Source: Flaviramulus basaltis
Lineage (GTDB): Bacteria > Bacteroidota > Bacteroidia > Flavobacteriales > Flavobacteriaceae
Assembly (NCBI RefSeq): GCF_900114265.1
Contig: NZ_FPKV01000001.1
Span: 868,001-932,000 of the forward strand
DNA length: 64,000 nucleotides
Direction of reading: 5' to 3'
The stretch's first letter is position 1. Each line of letters opens with the position of its first letter. Under the pieces are notes generated by a model, which did no database searches, was not told the DNA's origin, and saw only the letters and a list, made by a program, of their open reading frames with translations. Made by a program: the position numbers and the translations under genes. Of this stretch, positions 35,844-45,319 are shown in pieces.

Positions 35844-36245
35844 TTATTTTTTCAACAAGTCTCTAATTTCAGCAAGTAAGTCTTCTTGAGAAGGTCCTGC
35901 AGGAGCAGCTGGAGCTGGTTCTTCTTTCTTTTTCATACTATTAACACCTTTAATAACCATAAACATTACTAAAGCAACAATAATAAAGTCAATAATATTG
36001 GTTAAGAAGTCTCCCCAAAGTACTGCAACTTCACCTACTTTTTCACCAGCATCATTCAAAGCACCTTCTGTTATTATCCATTTTTGTTCTTTAAAGTCAG
36101 ACTTGAAGATTAATCCAATTAAGGGTGAAACAATTCCACCAGTAAATGAGCTTACTACTTTGTTAAAAGCAGCACCCATTACAAAAGCAACAGCAATGTC
36201 TACAAGGTTGCCCTTCATTGCAAATTCTTTAAACTCTTTAAGCAT
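35844..36245 (-). CDS. mscL: Large-conductance mechanosensitive channel
   Basis: MscL is a homopentameric inner-membrane channel that opens on hypo-osmotic shock. The protein is 133 aa. It starts MLKEFKEFAMKGNLVDIAVAFVMGAAFNKVV (N-terminal helix and TM1), has a periplasmic loop, TM2 (FLTNIIDFIIVALVMFMVIK), and a cytoplasmic helix (EDLLAEIRDLLKK) after a Pro/Ala linker. The TM1 pore-lining Gly/Ala pattern is normal. It lies 66 nt after alr on the same strand. Confidence 0.96.
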   Translation of the reverse strand: MLKEFKEFAMKGNLVDIAVAFVMGAAFNKVVSSFTGGIVSPLIGLIFKSDFKEQKWIITEGALNDAGEKVGEVAVLWGDFLTNIIDFIIVALVMFMVIKGVNSMKKKEEPAPAAPAGPSQEDLLAEIRDLLKK

Positions 36246-36311
36246 AATTTTAAATTTATAGTTAGTGAGTTACTAAAATAGTTAAAAATTTTAACATTTT
36301 TTGAAAATTCT

Positions 36312-37418
36312 TTACTTTAAATATGTTCGCTTAACACGTTGAGAAATGGCTGTTATAATTTCGTATGAAATGGTTTTAGCGGTTTCGGCAAGATTTTCGG
36401 CGGTATTGTTGGTTCCAAAAACAATAACTTCGTCCCCTTCTTTACAATCAATATTTGTGATGTTTACCATAATCATATCCATGCAAACATTTCCAAGTAT
36501 TGGTGCTTTTTGCCCATTTATAGTAACAAAGCCTTTTCCATTACCATATTGTCTGCCAATACCATCGGCGTGACCAATTGGTAATGTTGCCGTTTTTAAA
36601 AAAGCATCACTTTTAAAAACACGATTATAACCAACAGATTCACCTTTTTTTATTTCATGAATTTGAGAAATAATGGTTTTTAAAGTACCAATAGGTTTAA
36701 AATTTTTATTTTCTTTTTCAGAATTTCCAAAACCATATAAACCAATACCACTTCTTACCATATCAAAATGAGCTTCAGGATAGTTTAAAACACCAGAAGT
36801 ATTACAAATATGAAACATGGGTCTATAGCCAATACATTTTGTGAAATTACCAGCTATTGTTTCAAAGTTTTTTATTTGATTTTTGGTGAATATTTTTTCA
36901 TCTAAATCTTCACTTGCAGCTAAATGCGAAAAGATTGATTTCACTTTTATAGCTTCAGTTTCTTTTAATTTTGATGCGATAAAATCAACATCATTTTCTC
37001 CAAAACCTAATCTATTTAAACCCGTATTAAATTTTAAGTGAACAGGATAATTGGTTTGTTTTTCTGCAGAAGCGATTTCAATAAATTCATTTAAAATTTT
37101 AGCATTATACAAGCTTGGTTCTAGACAGTGTTTTATTAATTTTTTAAAATTCACAGCCTGCGGATGTAATACTAATATAGGTTTCGTAATTCCAGCATTT
37201 CTTAGTGTAATACCTTCATTAATATATGCCACAGCAAAATAATCAACATCTAGATTTTGAAGATAATTAGCTATTTCAACAGCATCACTTCCATATGCAA
37301 AAGCTTTAACAACAGCTAAAAATTTTGTTTCGCTTTTAAATTTTGATTTAAGGTATTCGAAATTATGTTGGAGTGCTTTTAAGTCAATTTCAAGCACGGT
37401 TTCTTGTGCTTTAGGCAT
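36312..37418 (-). CDS. alr: Alanine racemase
   Basis: This PLP enzyme converts L-Ala to D-Ala for peptidoglycan. The protein is 368 aa. It has PLP-Lys in [13 protein letters not shown] (Phe replaces the usual Asn of VKANAYG), [21 protein letters not shown], catalytic Tyr in VGYNRVFK, and [10 protein letters not shown]. In many Bacteroidetes alr is fused to a MurF-like domain; here it is free-standing. I use the ATG at 37418, which overlaps the end of tdk by 8 nt; an upstream ATG would extend the protein 14 residues into tdk. It is probably co-transcribed with tdk. Confidence 0.94.
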   Translation of the reverse strand: MPKAQETVLEIDLKALQHNFEYLKSKFKSETKFLAVVKAFAYGSDAVEIANYLQNLDVDYFAVAYINEGITLRNAGITKPILVLHPQAVNFKKLIKHCLEPSLYNAKILNEFIEIASAEKQTNYPVHLKFNTGLNRLGFGENDVDFIASKLKETEAIKVKSIFSHLAASEDLDEKIFTKNQIKNFETIAGNFTKCIGYRPMFHICNTSGVLNYPEAHFDMVRSGIGLYGFGNSEKENKNFKPIGTLKTIISQIHEIKKGESVGYNRVFKSDAFLKTATLPIGHADGIGRQYGNGKGFVTINGQKAPILGNVCMDMIMVNITNIDCKEGDEVIVFGTNNTAENLAETAKTISYEIITAISQRVKRTYLK

Positions 37419-38061
37419 TGGAATCTTTAGGTTTTGATGGAGGAATTTCTTGAGCATCATTAACCTTCATGTTTCTAACTTTATCGCGCATCATAGCTTT
37501 ATAATATGCAGCTCTACTTAAGGGCTCGTATTCATCAACCTCACCTAAAAGCACAAGGTTATCGCTTTTAGCTTTTCGGTAACTATATTGTGCTAAATTA
37601 CCAGTTCTTGTACAAACTGCATGCACTTTGGTAACATATTCTGCAGTTGCCATTAGAGCTGGCATTGGTCCAAAAGGGTTTCCTTTAAAATCCATATCTA
37701 AACCAGCAACAATAACGCGTACGCCTTTATTTGCTAAATCGTTACAAATACGTACAATTTCATCATCAAAAAATTGGGCTTCATCAATACCCACAACATC
37801 ACAACCATCTGCCAAAATTGGAATATTTGCAGCGGCAGGAACTGGTGTGGACCGAATTTCATTAGAGTCATGAGAAACTACCATTTCTTCATCATAACGC
37901 ACATCAATGGCAGGTTTAAAAATCTCTACTTTTTGTCTAGCAAATTGAGCACGTTTCAATCTTCGGATTAATTCTTCGGTTTTTCCAGAAAACATGGAAC
38001 CACAGATAACTTCAATCCATCCAAATTGTTCTTTATGATTTACTGTATTTTCAAGAAACAT
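37411..38061 (-). CDS. tdk: Thymidine kinase
   Basis: Tdk phosphorylates thymidine in the nucleotide salvage pathway. It is a type II (TK1-like) enzyme of 216 aa with P-loop [19 protein letters not shown], Asp/Glu catalytic region ([11 protein letters not shown]), [14 protein letters not shown] and lasso-loop AQYSYRKAK. The zinc-site Cys pairs of the family are not complete here; only Cys at about 149 in the AVCTRTG region is clear, as in some Bacteroidetes members. It overlaps alr downstream. Confidence 0.95.
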   Translation of the reverse strand: MFLENTVNHKEQFGWIEVICGSMFSGKTEELIRRLKRAQFARQKVEIFKPAIDVRYDEEMVVSHDSNEIRSTPVPAAANIPILADGCDVVGIDEAQFFDDEIVRICNDLANKGVRVIVAGLDMDFKGNPFGPMPALMATAEYVTKVHAVCTRTGNLAQYSYRKAKSDNLVLLGEVDEYEPLSRAAYYKAMMRDKVRNMKVNDAQEIPPSKPKDSNA

Positions 38062-38168
38062 TTCGTAAATTTAACACTAAAATAAGGCGATTATTCGTTT
38101 GTATAAAGGTGGCGTAAATTTACTAAAAAACAAAAGCCTAAATAGCAATAATTTAAAAATTATAAATA

Positions 38169-38912
38169 ATGAAGAAGAAGTTAGAGTCGGAACTCATTAG
38201 TATAGCACATAGAATTCTAAAACTGAGAGGAAAAGAAGATGTTGTTAAAATGCATGCTGAGGTGACTGAGTTATACGAGAAGCTATCTGTATTAAAATTT
38301 GCTCATGAAAATTCTGAAGGCGATATACCAACTATAGGTAGTGATTCTTCTTTTTTTGGCATGTTAGACGAGGCATTTAATAATAAAATAAGTGATACTA
38401 TTGAGGTGGAAGACAAGATTTATATTAATCTAGACGATGTTGAAAATGATGAAATCATGGAGCCAGTAATGAACAAGATTAAAGATATGGTATCTCATAT
38501 GCCAGAAGATATTGAAGAAATTGATACTGTTTTTGAAGAAGCCATTCCTACAAAAAAATATAATAAGTTTGATTTTGATGATATTACTGCAGGATTTGAA
38601 GATACTCCAATTTTCGAACCTGTTGCAAAAGGAAAAAATGGTGTGTCAAACGAAAAAAAATCATTAAACGAAAAGCTTAAAATTGGAGGTTTTAATATTG
38701 GATTAAATGATAAAATAGCTTTTATAAAGCATTTATTTGATGGGGAAAGTGAAGACTATAACCGTGTATTGTCTCAATTAAATACATTGGAATCTTTTGA
38801 AGATGCTAAACGATTTATTGAAAATATGGTTAAGCCAGATTATAACAATTGGGTTGATAAAGAAGAGTTTGAAGATCGTTTTTTGCAAATTATAGAAAGT
38901 AAATTTAATTAA
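38169..38912 (+). CDS. Conserved Bacteroidetes protein upstream of rsmI
   Basis: This 247-aa acidic protein has no signal peptide or TM segment and a low-complexity, acidic middle part (DDVENDEIMEPVMNK, HMPEDIEEIDTVFEE). The C-terminal region is ordered (LNDKIAFIKHLFDGESEDYN, LESFEDAKRFIENMVKPDYN). I recognise it as a conserved unknown in flavobacteria. Its stop overlaps the ATG of rsmI by 1 nt (TAATG), so the two are translationally coupled. No function is assigned. Confidence 0.8.
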   Translation: MKKKLESELISIAHRILKLRGKEDVVKMHAEVTELYEKLSVLKFAHENSEGDIPTIGSDSSFFGMLDEAFNNKISDTIEVEDKIYINLDDVENDEIMEPVMNKIKDMVSHMPEDIEEIDTVFEEAIPTKKYNKFDFDDITAGFEDTPIFEPVAKGKNGVSNEKKSLNEKLKIGGFNIGLNDKIAFIKHLFDGESEDYNRVLSQLNTLESFEDAKRFIENMVKPDYNNWVDKEEFEDRFLQIIESKFN

Positions 38913-39583
38913 TGAGCAAACTCTATTTGGTGCCAACACCCATTGGAAATTTAAAAGACATCACTTTTAGAGCTATTGAGGTTTTAAAAGATGTCGATTT
39001 AATTCTTGCTGAAGATACACGTACTTCGGGCAAACTATTAAAATATTTTGAAATTTCAACCCATATGGTATCTCATCATATGCATAATGAGCATAAAACG
39101 GTTGAAAATATTATTCAAAAATTAAAAAGTGGTATAACTATAGCTTTAATTAGTGATGCGGGAACACCAGCGATTTCAGATCCTGGCTTTTTACTAACTC
39201 GTGCTTGTGTTGAAAATAATATTGAAGTAGATTGTTTACCTGGCGCAACTGCTTTTGTTCCAGCATTAGTAAACTCTGGTTTACCAAACGATAAGTTTGT
39301 GTTTGAAGGTTTTTTACCTGTTAAAAAAGGAAGACAAACGCGTTTATTACTTTTGGCTGAAGAAACTAGAACTATTATTTTTTACGAAAGCCCACATAAA
39401 TTAGTAAAAACCTTAGGACATTTTTGCGAGTATTTTGGAGAAGATAGGCAAGTTTCGGTATCTAGAGAACTCACTAAAATGTTTGAAGAAACCATTCGAG
39501 GGACAGCAAAAGAAGTTTTAGATTATTATACTAATAAACCACCAAAAGGAGAGATTGTTATTTGTGTTGCAGGGAAGAAGTGA
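38912..39583 (+). CDS. rsmI: 16S rRNA 2'-O-ribose C1402 methyltransferase
   Basis: RsmI methylates the 2'-OH of C1402 in the 30S decoding centre, using SAM. The protein is 223 aa. It has the SAM-binding tetrapyrrole-methylase fold: start LYLVPTPIGNLKDITFRA, DLILAEDTRTSGKLL, ALISDAGTPAISDPGFLLTR, LPGATAFVPALVNSGL and FYESPHKL. Length matches the shorter Bacteroidetes RsmI forms that lack the C-terminal extension. It is translationally coupled to the upstream unknown gene. Confidence 0.95.
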   Translation: MSKLYLVPTPIGNLKDITFRAIEVLKDVDLILAEDTRTSGKLLKYFEISTHMVSHHMHNEHKTVENIIQKLKSGITIALISDAGTPAISDPGFLLTRACVENNIEVDCLPGATAFVPALVNSGLPNDKFVFEGFLPVKKGRQTRLLLLAEETRTIIFYESPHKLVKTLGHFCEYFGEDRQVSVSRELTKMFEETIRGTAKEVLDYYTNKPPKGEIVICVAGKK

Positions 39584-39624
39584 TGGTGTTAAAAACCCAC
39601 CTGTTCCAGAAAAAGGGTTATACA

Positions 39625-39789
39625 TTAAAACACTTCTAATATTGTAACCAATTTTTCATCAAAGAACATCAATAGTATAATAAAAACTAAAATGACAGGG
39701 AGAATTACCCAAAACACTATCAATTTTAAACATTTATATAGATATTTTCCTTTGAATTTTGATAGTATATTAATGTTGATAGCCTCCAT
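39625..39789 (-). CDS. Small membrane protein (54 aa)
   Basis: A short frame starts ATG at 39789 (MEAINILSK-like basic N-terminus). One long hydrophobic segment (LIVFWVILPVILVFIILLMFF, in two parts) is followed by a short end (DEKLVTILEVF). It starts 5 nt after the stop of the upstream decayed gene (39795-39990), as in an operon of small membrane proteins. It is not recognised; support is from composition and spacing. Confidence 0.4.
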   Translation of the reverse strand: MEAININILSKFKGKYLYKCLKLIVFWVILPVILVFIILLMFFDEKLVTILEVF

Positions 39790-39794
39790 AACAT

Positions 39795-39990
39795 CTAATT
39801 AAATAAATTTTTATCATTTAGAGGTTTCTTCCAATTTAAAATGAAATTTCTCATTGTGTTTTTTTCAAAACTTTCAATCTCTTTTAGAGTTGTATCAGGG
39901 TGAAGTTTTTTGTGCTGCTATAGCCTAATTAGTTTTACTAAGACCAATTATAAAACTACATAATGCCCATATTATTAAATATGTTTCCAT
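39795..39990 (-). pseudogene. Decayed small membrane protein gene
   Basis: Reading from ATG at 39990, a hydrophobic peptide METYLIIWALCSFIIGLSKTN ends at an in-frame TAG. The same frame continues AIAAQK and then, after a 1-nt slip at a run of six A, a coherent basic peptide (LHPDTTLKEIESFEKN ... LNDKNLFN) leads to a stop 5 nt before the next small gene. One stop plus one frameshift suggests an inactivated gene of about 65 codons. It could instead be chance ORFs, since no homologue is recognised. Confidence 0.4.
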
Positions 39991-40086
39991 GATTTATAAT
40001 AAGAACTCACATCGTTTGCAATATTAAACTTGTCTTGTTGCTATTTTTATTTATCATATCTATCACTCTGCTAAAAATAAAACAAT
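39991..40086. other. Intergenic stretch
   Basis: AT-rich with no gene seen; leads into the terminator at 40087. The interval 40113-40232 is likewise empty. Confidence 0.4.
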
Positions 40087-40112
40087 AAACCTCACCATTT
40101 TTGGTGAGGTTT
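40087..40112. terminator. Strong hairpin terminator
   Basis: AAACCTCACCA / TGGTGAGGTTT makes a perfect stem with a short T loop. A/T runs are weak. It lies between the small membrane-protein patch and the MORN-like gene. Confidence 0.6.
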
Positions 40113-40232
40113 AAATAAATATAAAATAATAAAAGGTATTAAATTTATAAGACTTTCATTAATTAAAAATACTCATAAACTTTTAAAGATTTAATTTTTT
40201 TATCTAATCGGATATTTTATATTAAATAACCT

Positions 40233-40898
40233 TTATTCTCTATCAATCTCATTTATACTAACATCTAAAGTTCCATCATTATTATATAATTTTTCAGCCT
40301 TAAAGTCATCATAGTTAGATGAAATTTCTTCAGAAAGTAATTTACCATCTTTAAATTCTTGAGTAATACTTTTATTATCTTTTGTATACATTTTAGATAT
40401 CAGATCACCGGTTTCGCTGAAAACTGATGATGAAATAACTTTTTCATTCTTTATGCTAGATTCTGAACGTACTTGACCACCTTCATAATATTCAATAACT
40501 TTTCCATAAAGCTCCCCTCTATTATAAGCAGAAAATTTCTTTAGCTTTCCAGAAATATAATATAACAAATCTTCACCATGAAGTACCCCGTTATGATACT
40601 TGGAATGAGTGTATTTTTCACCATTGTTGTGATATACAATATAGTCATTATTTAAAACGCCTTGTTTTACATAAAATTCTTCCCATTTTTTTGATTCGTC
40701 ACCTATTACATAATAACCATCCATAACATTTCTGGAAATATTGTCTCTATATATACTTATGCCTTTATGGAAATCAATAAAGTAAGAGTTTCGTGGAATT
40801 AATTTAATTCCTTCATTGGTTGCTTTGTTATTACAATTAAAAAAACTTAATAACGTGCAAAATAGCAGTGCTTTAATAGCAATTGTAGGTGTTTTCAT
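40233..40898 (-). CDS. Lipoprotein with MORN-like/YwqK repeats
   Basis: This 221-aa protein has a lipoprotein signal (LLFCTLLSFFNCNNK; lipobox Cys at about residue 22). Several variant MORN repeats follow, each with a G-x-x-x-x-Y/F-x-x-G-like pattern, for example NNDYIVYHNNGEKYTHSKYHNG, LHGEDLLYYISGKLKKF and LYGKVIEYYEGGQVRSE. Such repeats appear in Bacteroidetes YwqK-like proteins, sometimes labelled antitoxins, with no proven function. It is monocistronic and likely faces the periplasm or cell surface. Confidence 0.75.
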   Translation of the reverse strand: MKTPTIAIKALLFCTLLSFFNCNNKATNEGIKLIPRNSYFIDFHKGISIYRDNISRNVMDGYYVIGDESKKWEEFYVKQGVLNNDYIVYHNNGEKYTHSKYHNGVLHGEDLLYYISGKLKKFSAYNRGELYGKVIEYYEGGQVRSESSIKNEKVISSSVFSETGDLISKMYTKDNKSITQEFKDGKLLSEEISSNYDDFKAEKLYNNDGTLDVSINEIDRE

Positions 40899-41059
40899 AA
40901 TTTATTGGTATATTTGGTTGGGTTGAATTTAGTGATAATCGATTAAAAAGCAACACTTTATGAAAATAAACCAGACTTTTTACTAGTTTCGCCTTGTTTT
41001 GTAGGTTTTTTTATACAAAAAACACCGATGAACGGTTTTCAAGGTTTAATTCTAACAAT

Positions 41060-41650
41060 TTAAACATGCTTCCCTTTATTCCAGCCATGTTTCTCTAAGT
41101 ATTGATTTCCACTTTTAACTGCTCTATTTTCAATGGAAGTTCCCATGCTATCGTTCCATCTATTCAAATAACCAAACAGAGAAATGACACCAAGCATTTC
41201 AACAATTTCGCCTTCATCCCAATATTGGTTTAAACGGTTTTTTATGATTTCATCAACTGCATTTGGTACTTGAGAAGCAGCTAAACTAAAATCTAAAGCA
41301 GCACGTTCAGATTCATTAAAAGCAGAATGTGTACGGTATTCCCATATATTGTCTAATTGTTCTTGTTCTGCGCCATAGCGTTCTGCAGCTCTAATGGCAT
41401 GTGCTTGACAATATCTACAACCCGTTGCGTTACTTGAAACCCAGGCAATCATTCGTTTTAAGGCCGATGTTACTCTGCCTTCATTAGCCATAACGGCCTT
41501 GTTTAAATTAATAAACGCTTTACTTATTGCTGGGCGACGTTGCATGGTTAATACCGAGTTTGGACAAAAACCCAAGGTTTCATTAAAGAATTCTGCAAGT
41601 TCTTTGGTTTCTAAATCGTAATCTGCAGATAATGGCGTAACAAGTGGCAT
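41060..41650 (-). CDS. AhpD-like peroxidase-related protein (CMD family)
   Basis: This 196-aa protein of the carboxymuconolactone-decarboxylase/AhpD superfamily (uncharacterised peroxidase-related subgroup) has the redox CxxC in SSNATGCRYCQAHAIRAAERYG followed by the family His. NSVLTMQRRPAISKAFINL and ISLFGYLNRWNDSMGT are typical subgroup patches. It is probably a thiol-dependent peroxidase or disulfide enzyme in the cytoplasm. It is divergent from the dipeptide epimerase (about 70 nt apart), and any functional link is not evident. Confidence 0.85.
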   Translation of the reverse strand: MPLVTPLSADYDLETKELAEFFNETLGFCPNSVLTMQRRPAISKAFINLNKAVMANEGRVTSALKRMIAWVSSNATGCRYCQAHAIRAAERYGAEQEQLDNIWEYRTHSAFNESERAALDFSLAASQVPNAVDEIIKNRLNQYWDEGEIVEMLGVISLFGYLNRWNDSMGTSIENRAVKSGNQYLEKHGWNKGKHV

Positions 41651-41718
41651 AAATTTAAAAATTCGTTAAAATCAAAGATATAATTTTATTAACTTTCATC
41701 AATTATATATAGGTATTT

Positions 41719-42729
41719 ATGCAAGTAATTCTAAGATCATTCAATTTAAAATTAAAACATACATTTTCAATATCTAGAGAGTCATATGATGAGCAACCAA
41801 CATTAATTGTAGAATTAAAAGATGGTGATTTTTCTGGGTTTGGAGAAGCTACATCTAACCCATATTATGGTATCACAGTTAAAAAAATGATGGATGCCAT
41901 ATTAGATATTAAAACTTTAATTGAAGCGACTTTAAATAGTACTCCTGAGGAATTTTGGAAACAAATGTATCCTTATTTAAAGCATAATATGTTTGCATTA
42001 TGCGCTTTAGATTTAGCCTATAATGATTTGTATGCTCGAAAAAAAGGTAAAAAGTTATATGAACTCTGGAACTACGACGTTTCAAACAATCCATTAACCA
42101 ATTACACTATAGGAATAGATTCTATCGATAAAATGGTTTCTAAAATGAATGAGTTACCATGGCCAATTTATAAAATAAAGCTAGGTACTAAAGAAGATAT
42201 TAAAATTGTTACTGAGTTAAGAAACCATACAAATGCGATTTTTAGAATTGATGCCAATTGTGGATGGACGGTTGATGAAACTATTAAAAACGCAATAGTT
42301 TTAAAAGAACTTGGAGTTGAATTTTTAGAACAACCATTAAAAGCAGATGATTGGAATGGGCATAAAGAAGTGTTTAAAAAATCTGTACTACCTGTAATAG
42401 CAGACGAAAGTTGTCAAGTTGAATCAGATGTTGACAAATGTTATAAACATTTTCATGGGATTAATGTTAAGCTTGTTAAGTGCGGTGGTTTAACTTCTGC
42501 AAGACGTATGTTAACGCATGCTAAAAAACTAAAGATGAAAACGATGGTTGGTTGTATGACGGAATCATCAGTAGGTATTTCGGCAATTGCACACTTGTTA
42601 CCGCTTTTAGATTTCGTAGATATGGATGGTGCTTTATTATTGTCCAAAGATATTGCCACAGGTATTACTCTTAAAAATGGCGTTACAGAATATAGTGGTT
42701 TAAACGGAACAGGCGTTTCTTTAATTTAA
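41719..42729 (+). CDS. L-Ala-D/L-Glu (dipeptide) epimerase
   Basis: This enolase-superfamily (MR subgroup) enzyme epimerises L-Ala-D-Glu from murein, or related dipeptides, to L-Ala-L-Glu. The protein is 336 aa. It has the N-terminal capping domain (FSGFGEATSNPYYG), catalytic Lys pair in YKIKLGTKED, metal ligands D in IDANCGWTVD, E in FLEQPL and D in IADESCQ, and the second catalytic Lys in VKLVKCGGL. It starts a two-gene operon with the PLP enzyme (7-nt gap). The nearby SusCD and DacB genes suggest a murein-peptide theme. Confidence 0.9.
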   Translation: MQVILRSFNLKLKHTFSISRESYDEQPTLIVELKDGDFSGFGEATSNPYYGITVKKMMDAILDIKTLIEATLNSTPEEFWKQMYPYLKHNMFALCALDLAYNDLYARKKGKKLYELWNYDVSNNPLTNYTIGIDSIDKMVSKMNELPWPIYKIKLGTKEDIKIVTELRNHTNAIFRIDANCGWTVDETIKNAIVLKELGVEFLEQPLKADDWNGHKEVFKKSVLPVIADESCQVESDVDKCYKHFHGINVKLVKCGGLTSARRMLTHAKKLKMKTMVGCMTESSVGISAIAHLLPLLDFVDMDGALLLSKDIATGITLKNGVTEYSGLNGTGVSLI

Positions 42730-42736
42730 CGCAAAT

Positions 42737-43774
42737 ATGATTGTTGAACATTTCCCAGATAGAACAATAAAAGTAGAAGGAAAAACATATTTATATTTTG
42801 GAGGGACTGCTTACTTAGGTCTTCCAACACATAAACTTTTTCAAAAAAAACTAATACAAAGCATTACTAAGTGGGGTTCGTTTTATGGGAGTTCTAGAAG
42901 CTCAAATATTAAATTATCAATTTTTAATAAAGCTGAAGAATTTTTTGCAAAACAAATAGGAGCTGAAGCATCTCTTACCACATCGTCTGGGACATTGGCA
43001 GGGAAATTAGTTTTGGATTGTTTGTCTAAAACTAATGCTATTTTTTATCACTATCCTAAAACACATCCAGCAATTTTAGGAACTAATAGTTCTCCTTTAT
43101 TTATTAAAGGAAAGCTACATCCAAACCTGTTAAATGATAATAAAGAAAATATTGTTATAACAGCAGATGCTGTTTTGGCGTTAGAAGTGGAGCCTACATC
43201 ATTTAGTTTTTTGGAACAGATTTCTAAACAAAAAAATATAACATTGCTGTTAGATGAATCTCATAGTTTAGGAATTGTTGGAAAGGAAGCAAAGGGTCTT
43301 TTTAATACTATTTCTAACAAATATTTAGTAAGAAAAATAATGGTATCTTCTTTAGGCAAGGCTTTGGGGCTATCAGGAGGAATTATTGCTTCAGATAAAG
43401 ATTTTATTGAATCTATGAAAAGCGAAACACTTTTTGTTTCATCATCTTGTGCAAATCCTGGGTACTTGGAGGCATACTTGCAATCTCAAAGTTTAATTAA
43501 GGAACAACAGCAAAAACTTAAAGAAAATTTAGACTTTTTGTTTAATGAGTTAAATTCAGAATCAACACTTAAATTCAATAAAAACTACCCCGTTATTTAT
43601 TGTGAAAATGAAAATATTTATGACTATTTATTTGAACATAAAATCATTATATCAAATTTTAAATATCCAAACTATAAAGGGTTGATGAGTAGAATAGTTG
43701 TTACAGCAAACCATACAAAGTCTGATTTACAAATGTTGCAGAATGTTTTAAATAAAAAAAAGGATGCTAAATAA
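42737..43774 (+). CDS. PLP-dependent aminotransferase/AONS-like enzyme (class I/II)
   Basis: This 345-aa fold-type I PLP enzyme resembles 8-amino-7-oxononanoate synthase and relatives. It has GGTAYLGLPTH, WGSFYGSSRSSNIKL, the Gly/Ser-rich cofactor loop LTTSSGTLAGKLV, Asp in LLLDESHSLGIVG, and the PLP-binding Lys in SSLGKALGLSGGIIAS. It lacks the last part of true BioF and is short, and no biotin genes are adjacent, so BioF activity is doubtful. It is coupled to the dipeptide epimerase. Its stop codon lies within the loop of its terminator. Confidence 0.82.
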   Translation: MIVEHFPDRTIKVEGKTYLYFGGTAYLGLPTHKLFQKKLIQSITKWGSFYGSSRSSNIKLSIFNKAEEFFAKQIGAEASLTTSSGTLAGKLVLDCLSKTNAIFYHYPKTHPAILGTNSSPLFIKGKLHPNLLNDNKENIVITADAVLALEVEPTSFSFLEQISKQKNITLLLDESHSLGIVGKEAKGLFNTISNKYLVRKIMVSSLGKALGLSGGIIASDKDFIESMKSETLFVSSSCANPGYLEAYLQSQSLIKEQQQKLKENLDFLFNELNSESTLKFNKNYPVIYCENENIYDYLFEHKIIISNFKYPNYKGLMSRIVVTANHTKSDLQMLQNVLNKKKDAK

Positions 43775-43789
43775 AAAGCATCCTTTTTT
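43755..43789. terminator. Terminator overlapping the end of the PLP gene
   Basis: AAAAAAGGATGC / GCATCCTTTTTT is a perfect 12-bp stem around a loop that holds the TAA stop (43772-43774). It works in both directions and also fits the end of the SusD gene. Confidence 0.85.
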
Positions 43790-43808
43790 ATTTTTAATTA
43801 CCTATAGT

Positions 43809-45308
43809 TTATTGAAATAGCCAAATATCTGTTACGCTACTGCTTTCATCATATGGGATATTGGTATTTGTATCGGTTTCTGAGGTTGGATAAATACATT
43901 TAGTAAACCATTGTCCTACGTATTCATCATCGGGTTGTTGCAACCTTAAATCTAATCCTTTAAATACATCAGAAGAAAAATCATATCTACGGAAATCACT
44001 ATAAGTTTCTGTATTATGAATGTTAGCGATATACTTTTCTCTCATAATATTATGTAATTGTAAATTGGATTGACCCACATCTACTGATGAATCAGCTAAA
44101 TAATCGGATCCATCTACACCTAATTTATCTATATTAGCCTGAATGCCTTCTAAATAAGCGTTATACCCACTTGCAGTAGTGCCAGAGCTAGTAGTGGTGC
44201 CTCCATTTACTAAAAATTCAGCTTCAGCTTTTATAAACATAGCTTCAGAATAACTTAAAAAGAATAATGGAGAATTGCTACTGGTATGAAAGCCGCCATC
44301 TTTATAATAAACGTTTCCAGATTCTCCGTCTGATGATTCTCCATCACCACCACTCATAAAACCTCTCCAAGGGTCTGTGTCAGGAGCAGGAATACCAACT
44401 CCTGTTTCTTTAACAAACATGGAAGTAAGACGAGGATCTTCTGTAATTGAGCCAGCAAATGGGTATTGTTTACCATTCATTAAGCTTATTAATTGATCAT
44501 TAATAGCATAGTAAAAGTTAGACGTACTCCTCTGCACCACATTTGTAATATAGTAAGGGTTGTTTTTGTCATCGGGATAATCTAATTGAAAATCATCATC
44601 ATTAGAAGTAAAGCCTTTGTTAATTGAAGACAAAACATCTGACGCTGTTGTGCCACCGTTTTTCATCATTTTTAGCTGCATTCTTGCTTTATAGGTGTAT
44701 GCAGCTTTCAACCATTGGTTAAATGCATCATTTCCACCTCCATATATAACATCTTCATTTCCTAACATGAAACCCGATGAATCTGGAGCTTCTAAAATAG
44801 CAATAGCCTCATTTAATAAGTCAAAGGCTTGGTTGTATACGGTTTGTCCATCATCTAAAGTTGGATATTGATAATTAACTGGATCGCTAGCTTGAGAATA
44901 TGATACATCTCCCCAACATTCCACGGCAAAACTTATATTAATAGCTTCTAACATTTTTATTACAGCTCCATAATGTAGCGCCCCATTTTCAGCAGCTTTA
45001 GCTTCTAAGACTTTAATATTTGGCAATATATCAGTGTAAATTACATTCCATGTAGTTGCATTTGAGGTTAAACCACTAGCACCATAACCATATTCACCAA
45101 AATTTTGAACATAATTACTAAATACTATAGCAGCATAATAATTGGCTATTACAGTATTTCTCATAGCTGGACCCATGAGGTCCTTCATTCCTAAGGCGCT
45201 TTCCTCTTGAGCTCCAGATGGTGTATTTACATCTAAGTAATTATCACAACCTATAGCTAGAAAAATAGCTGTAAAAATGAGTGTTAAGTTTATTATATTT
45301 TTTTTCAT
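43809..45308 (-). CDS. SusD/RagB-family nutrient-binding lipoprotein
   Basis: This surface lipoprotein of 499 aa has lipobox AIFLAIGCDNYLDVNT. It is of the SusD-like (SusD_2/SusD-homologue) class with TPR-like helices (AMRNTVIANYYAAIVFSNYVQ) and the C-terminal acid-aromatic end. It caps the SusC barrel and binds the imported oligomer. It follows susC by 11 nt. The substrate is not shown by the sequence. No glycoside hydrolase or sulfatase is near, which argues against a classic carbohydrate locus. Confidence 0.93.
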   Translation of the reverse strand: MKKNIINLTLIFTAIFLAIGCDNYLDVNTPSGAQEESALGMKDLMGPAMRNTVIANYYAAIVFSNYVQNFGEYGYGASGLTSNATTWNVIYTDILPNIKVLEAKAAENGALHYGAVIKMLEAINISFAVECWGDVSYSQASDPVNYQYPTLDDGQTVYNQAFDLLNEAIAILEAPDSSGFMLGNEDVIYGGGNDAFNQWLKAAYTYKARMQLKMMKNGGTTASDVLSSINKGFTSNDDDFQLDYPDDKNNPYYITNVVQRSTSNFYYAINDQLISLMNGKQYPFAGSITEDPRLTSMFVKETGVGIPAPDTDPWRGFMSGGDGESSDGESGNVYYKDGGFHTSSNSPLFFLSYSEAMFIKAEAEFLVNGGTTTSSGTTASGYNAYLEGIQANIDKLGVDGSDYLADSSVDVGQSNLQLHNIMREKYIANIHNTETYSDFRRYDFSSDVFKGLDLRLQQPDDEYVGQWFTKCIYPTSETDTNTNIPYDESSSVTDIWLFQ

Positions 45309-45319
45309 ATTTTTTTATT

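Noticed and set aside
42737-43774. BioF (biotin synthesis)
   Set aside because: It is short, there are no other bio genes nearby, and it is coupled to a dipeptide epimerase; kept only as AONS-like PLP enzyme.
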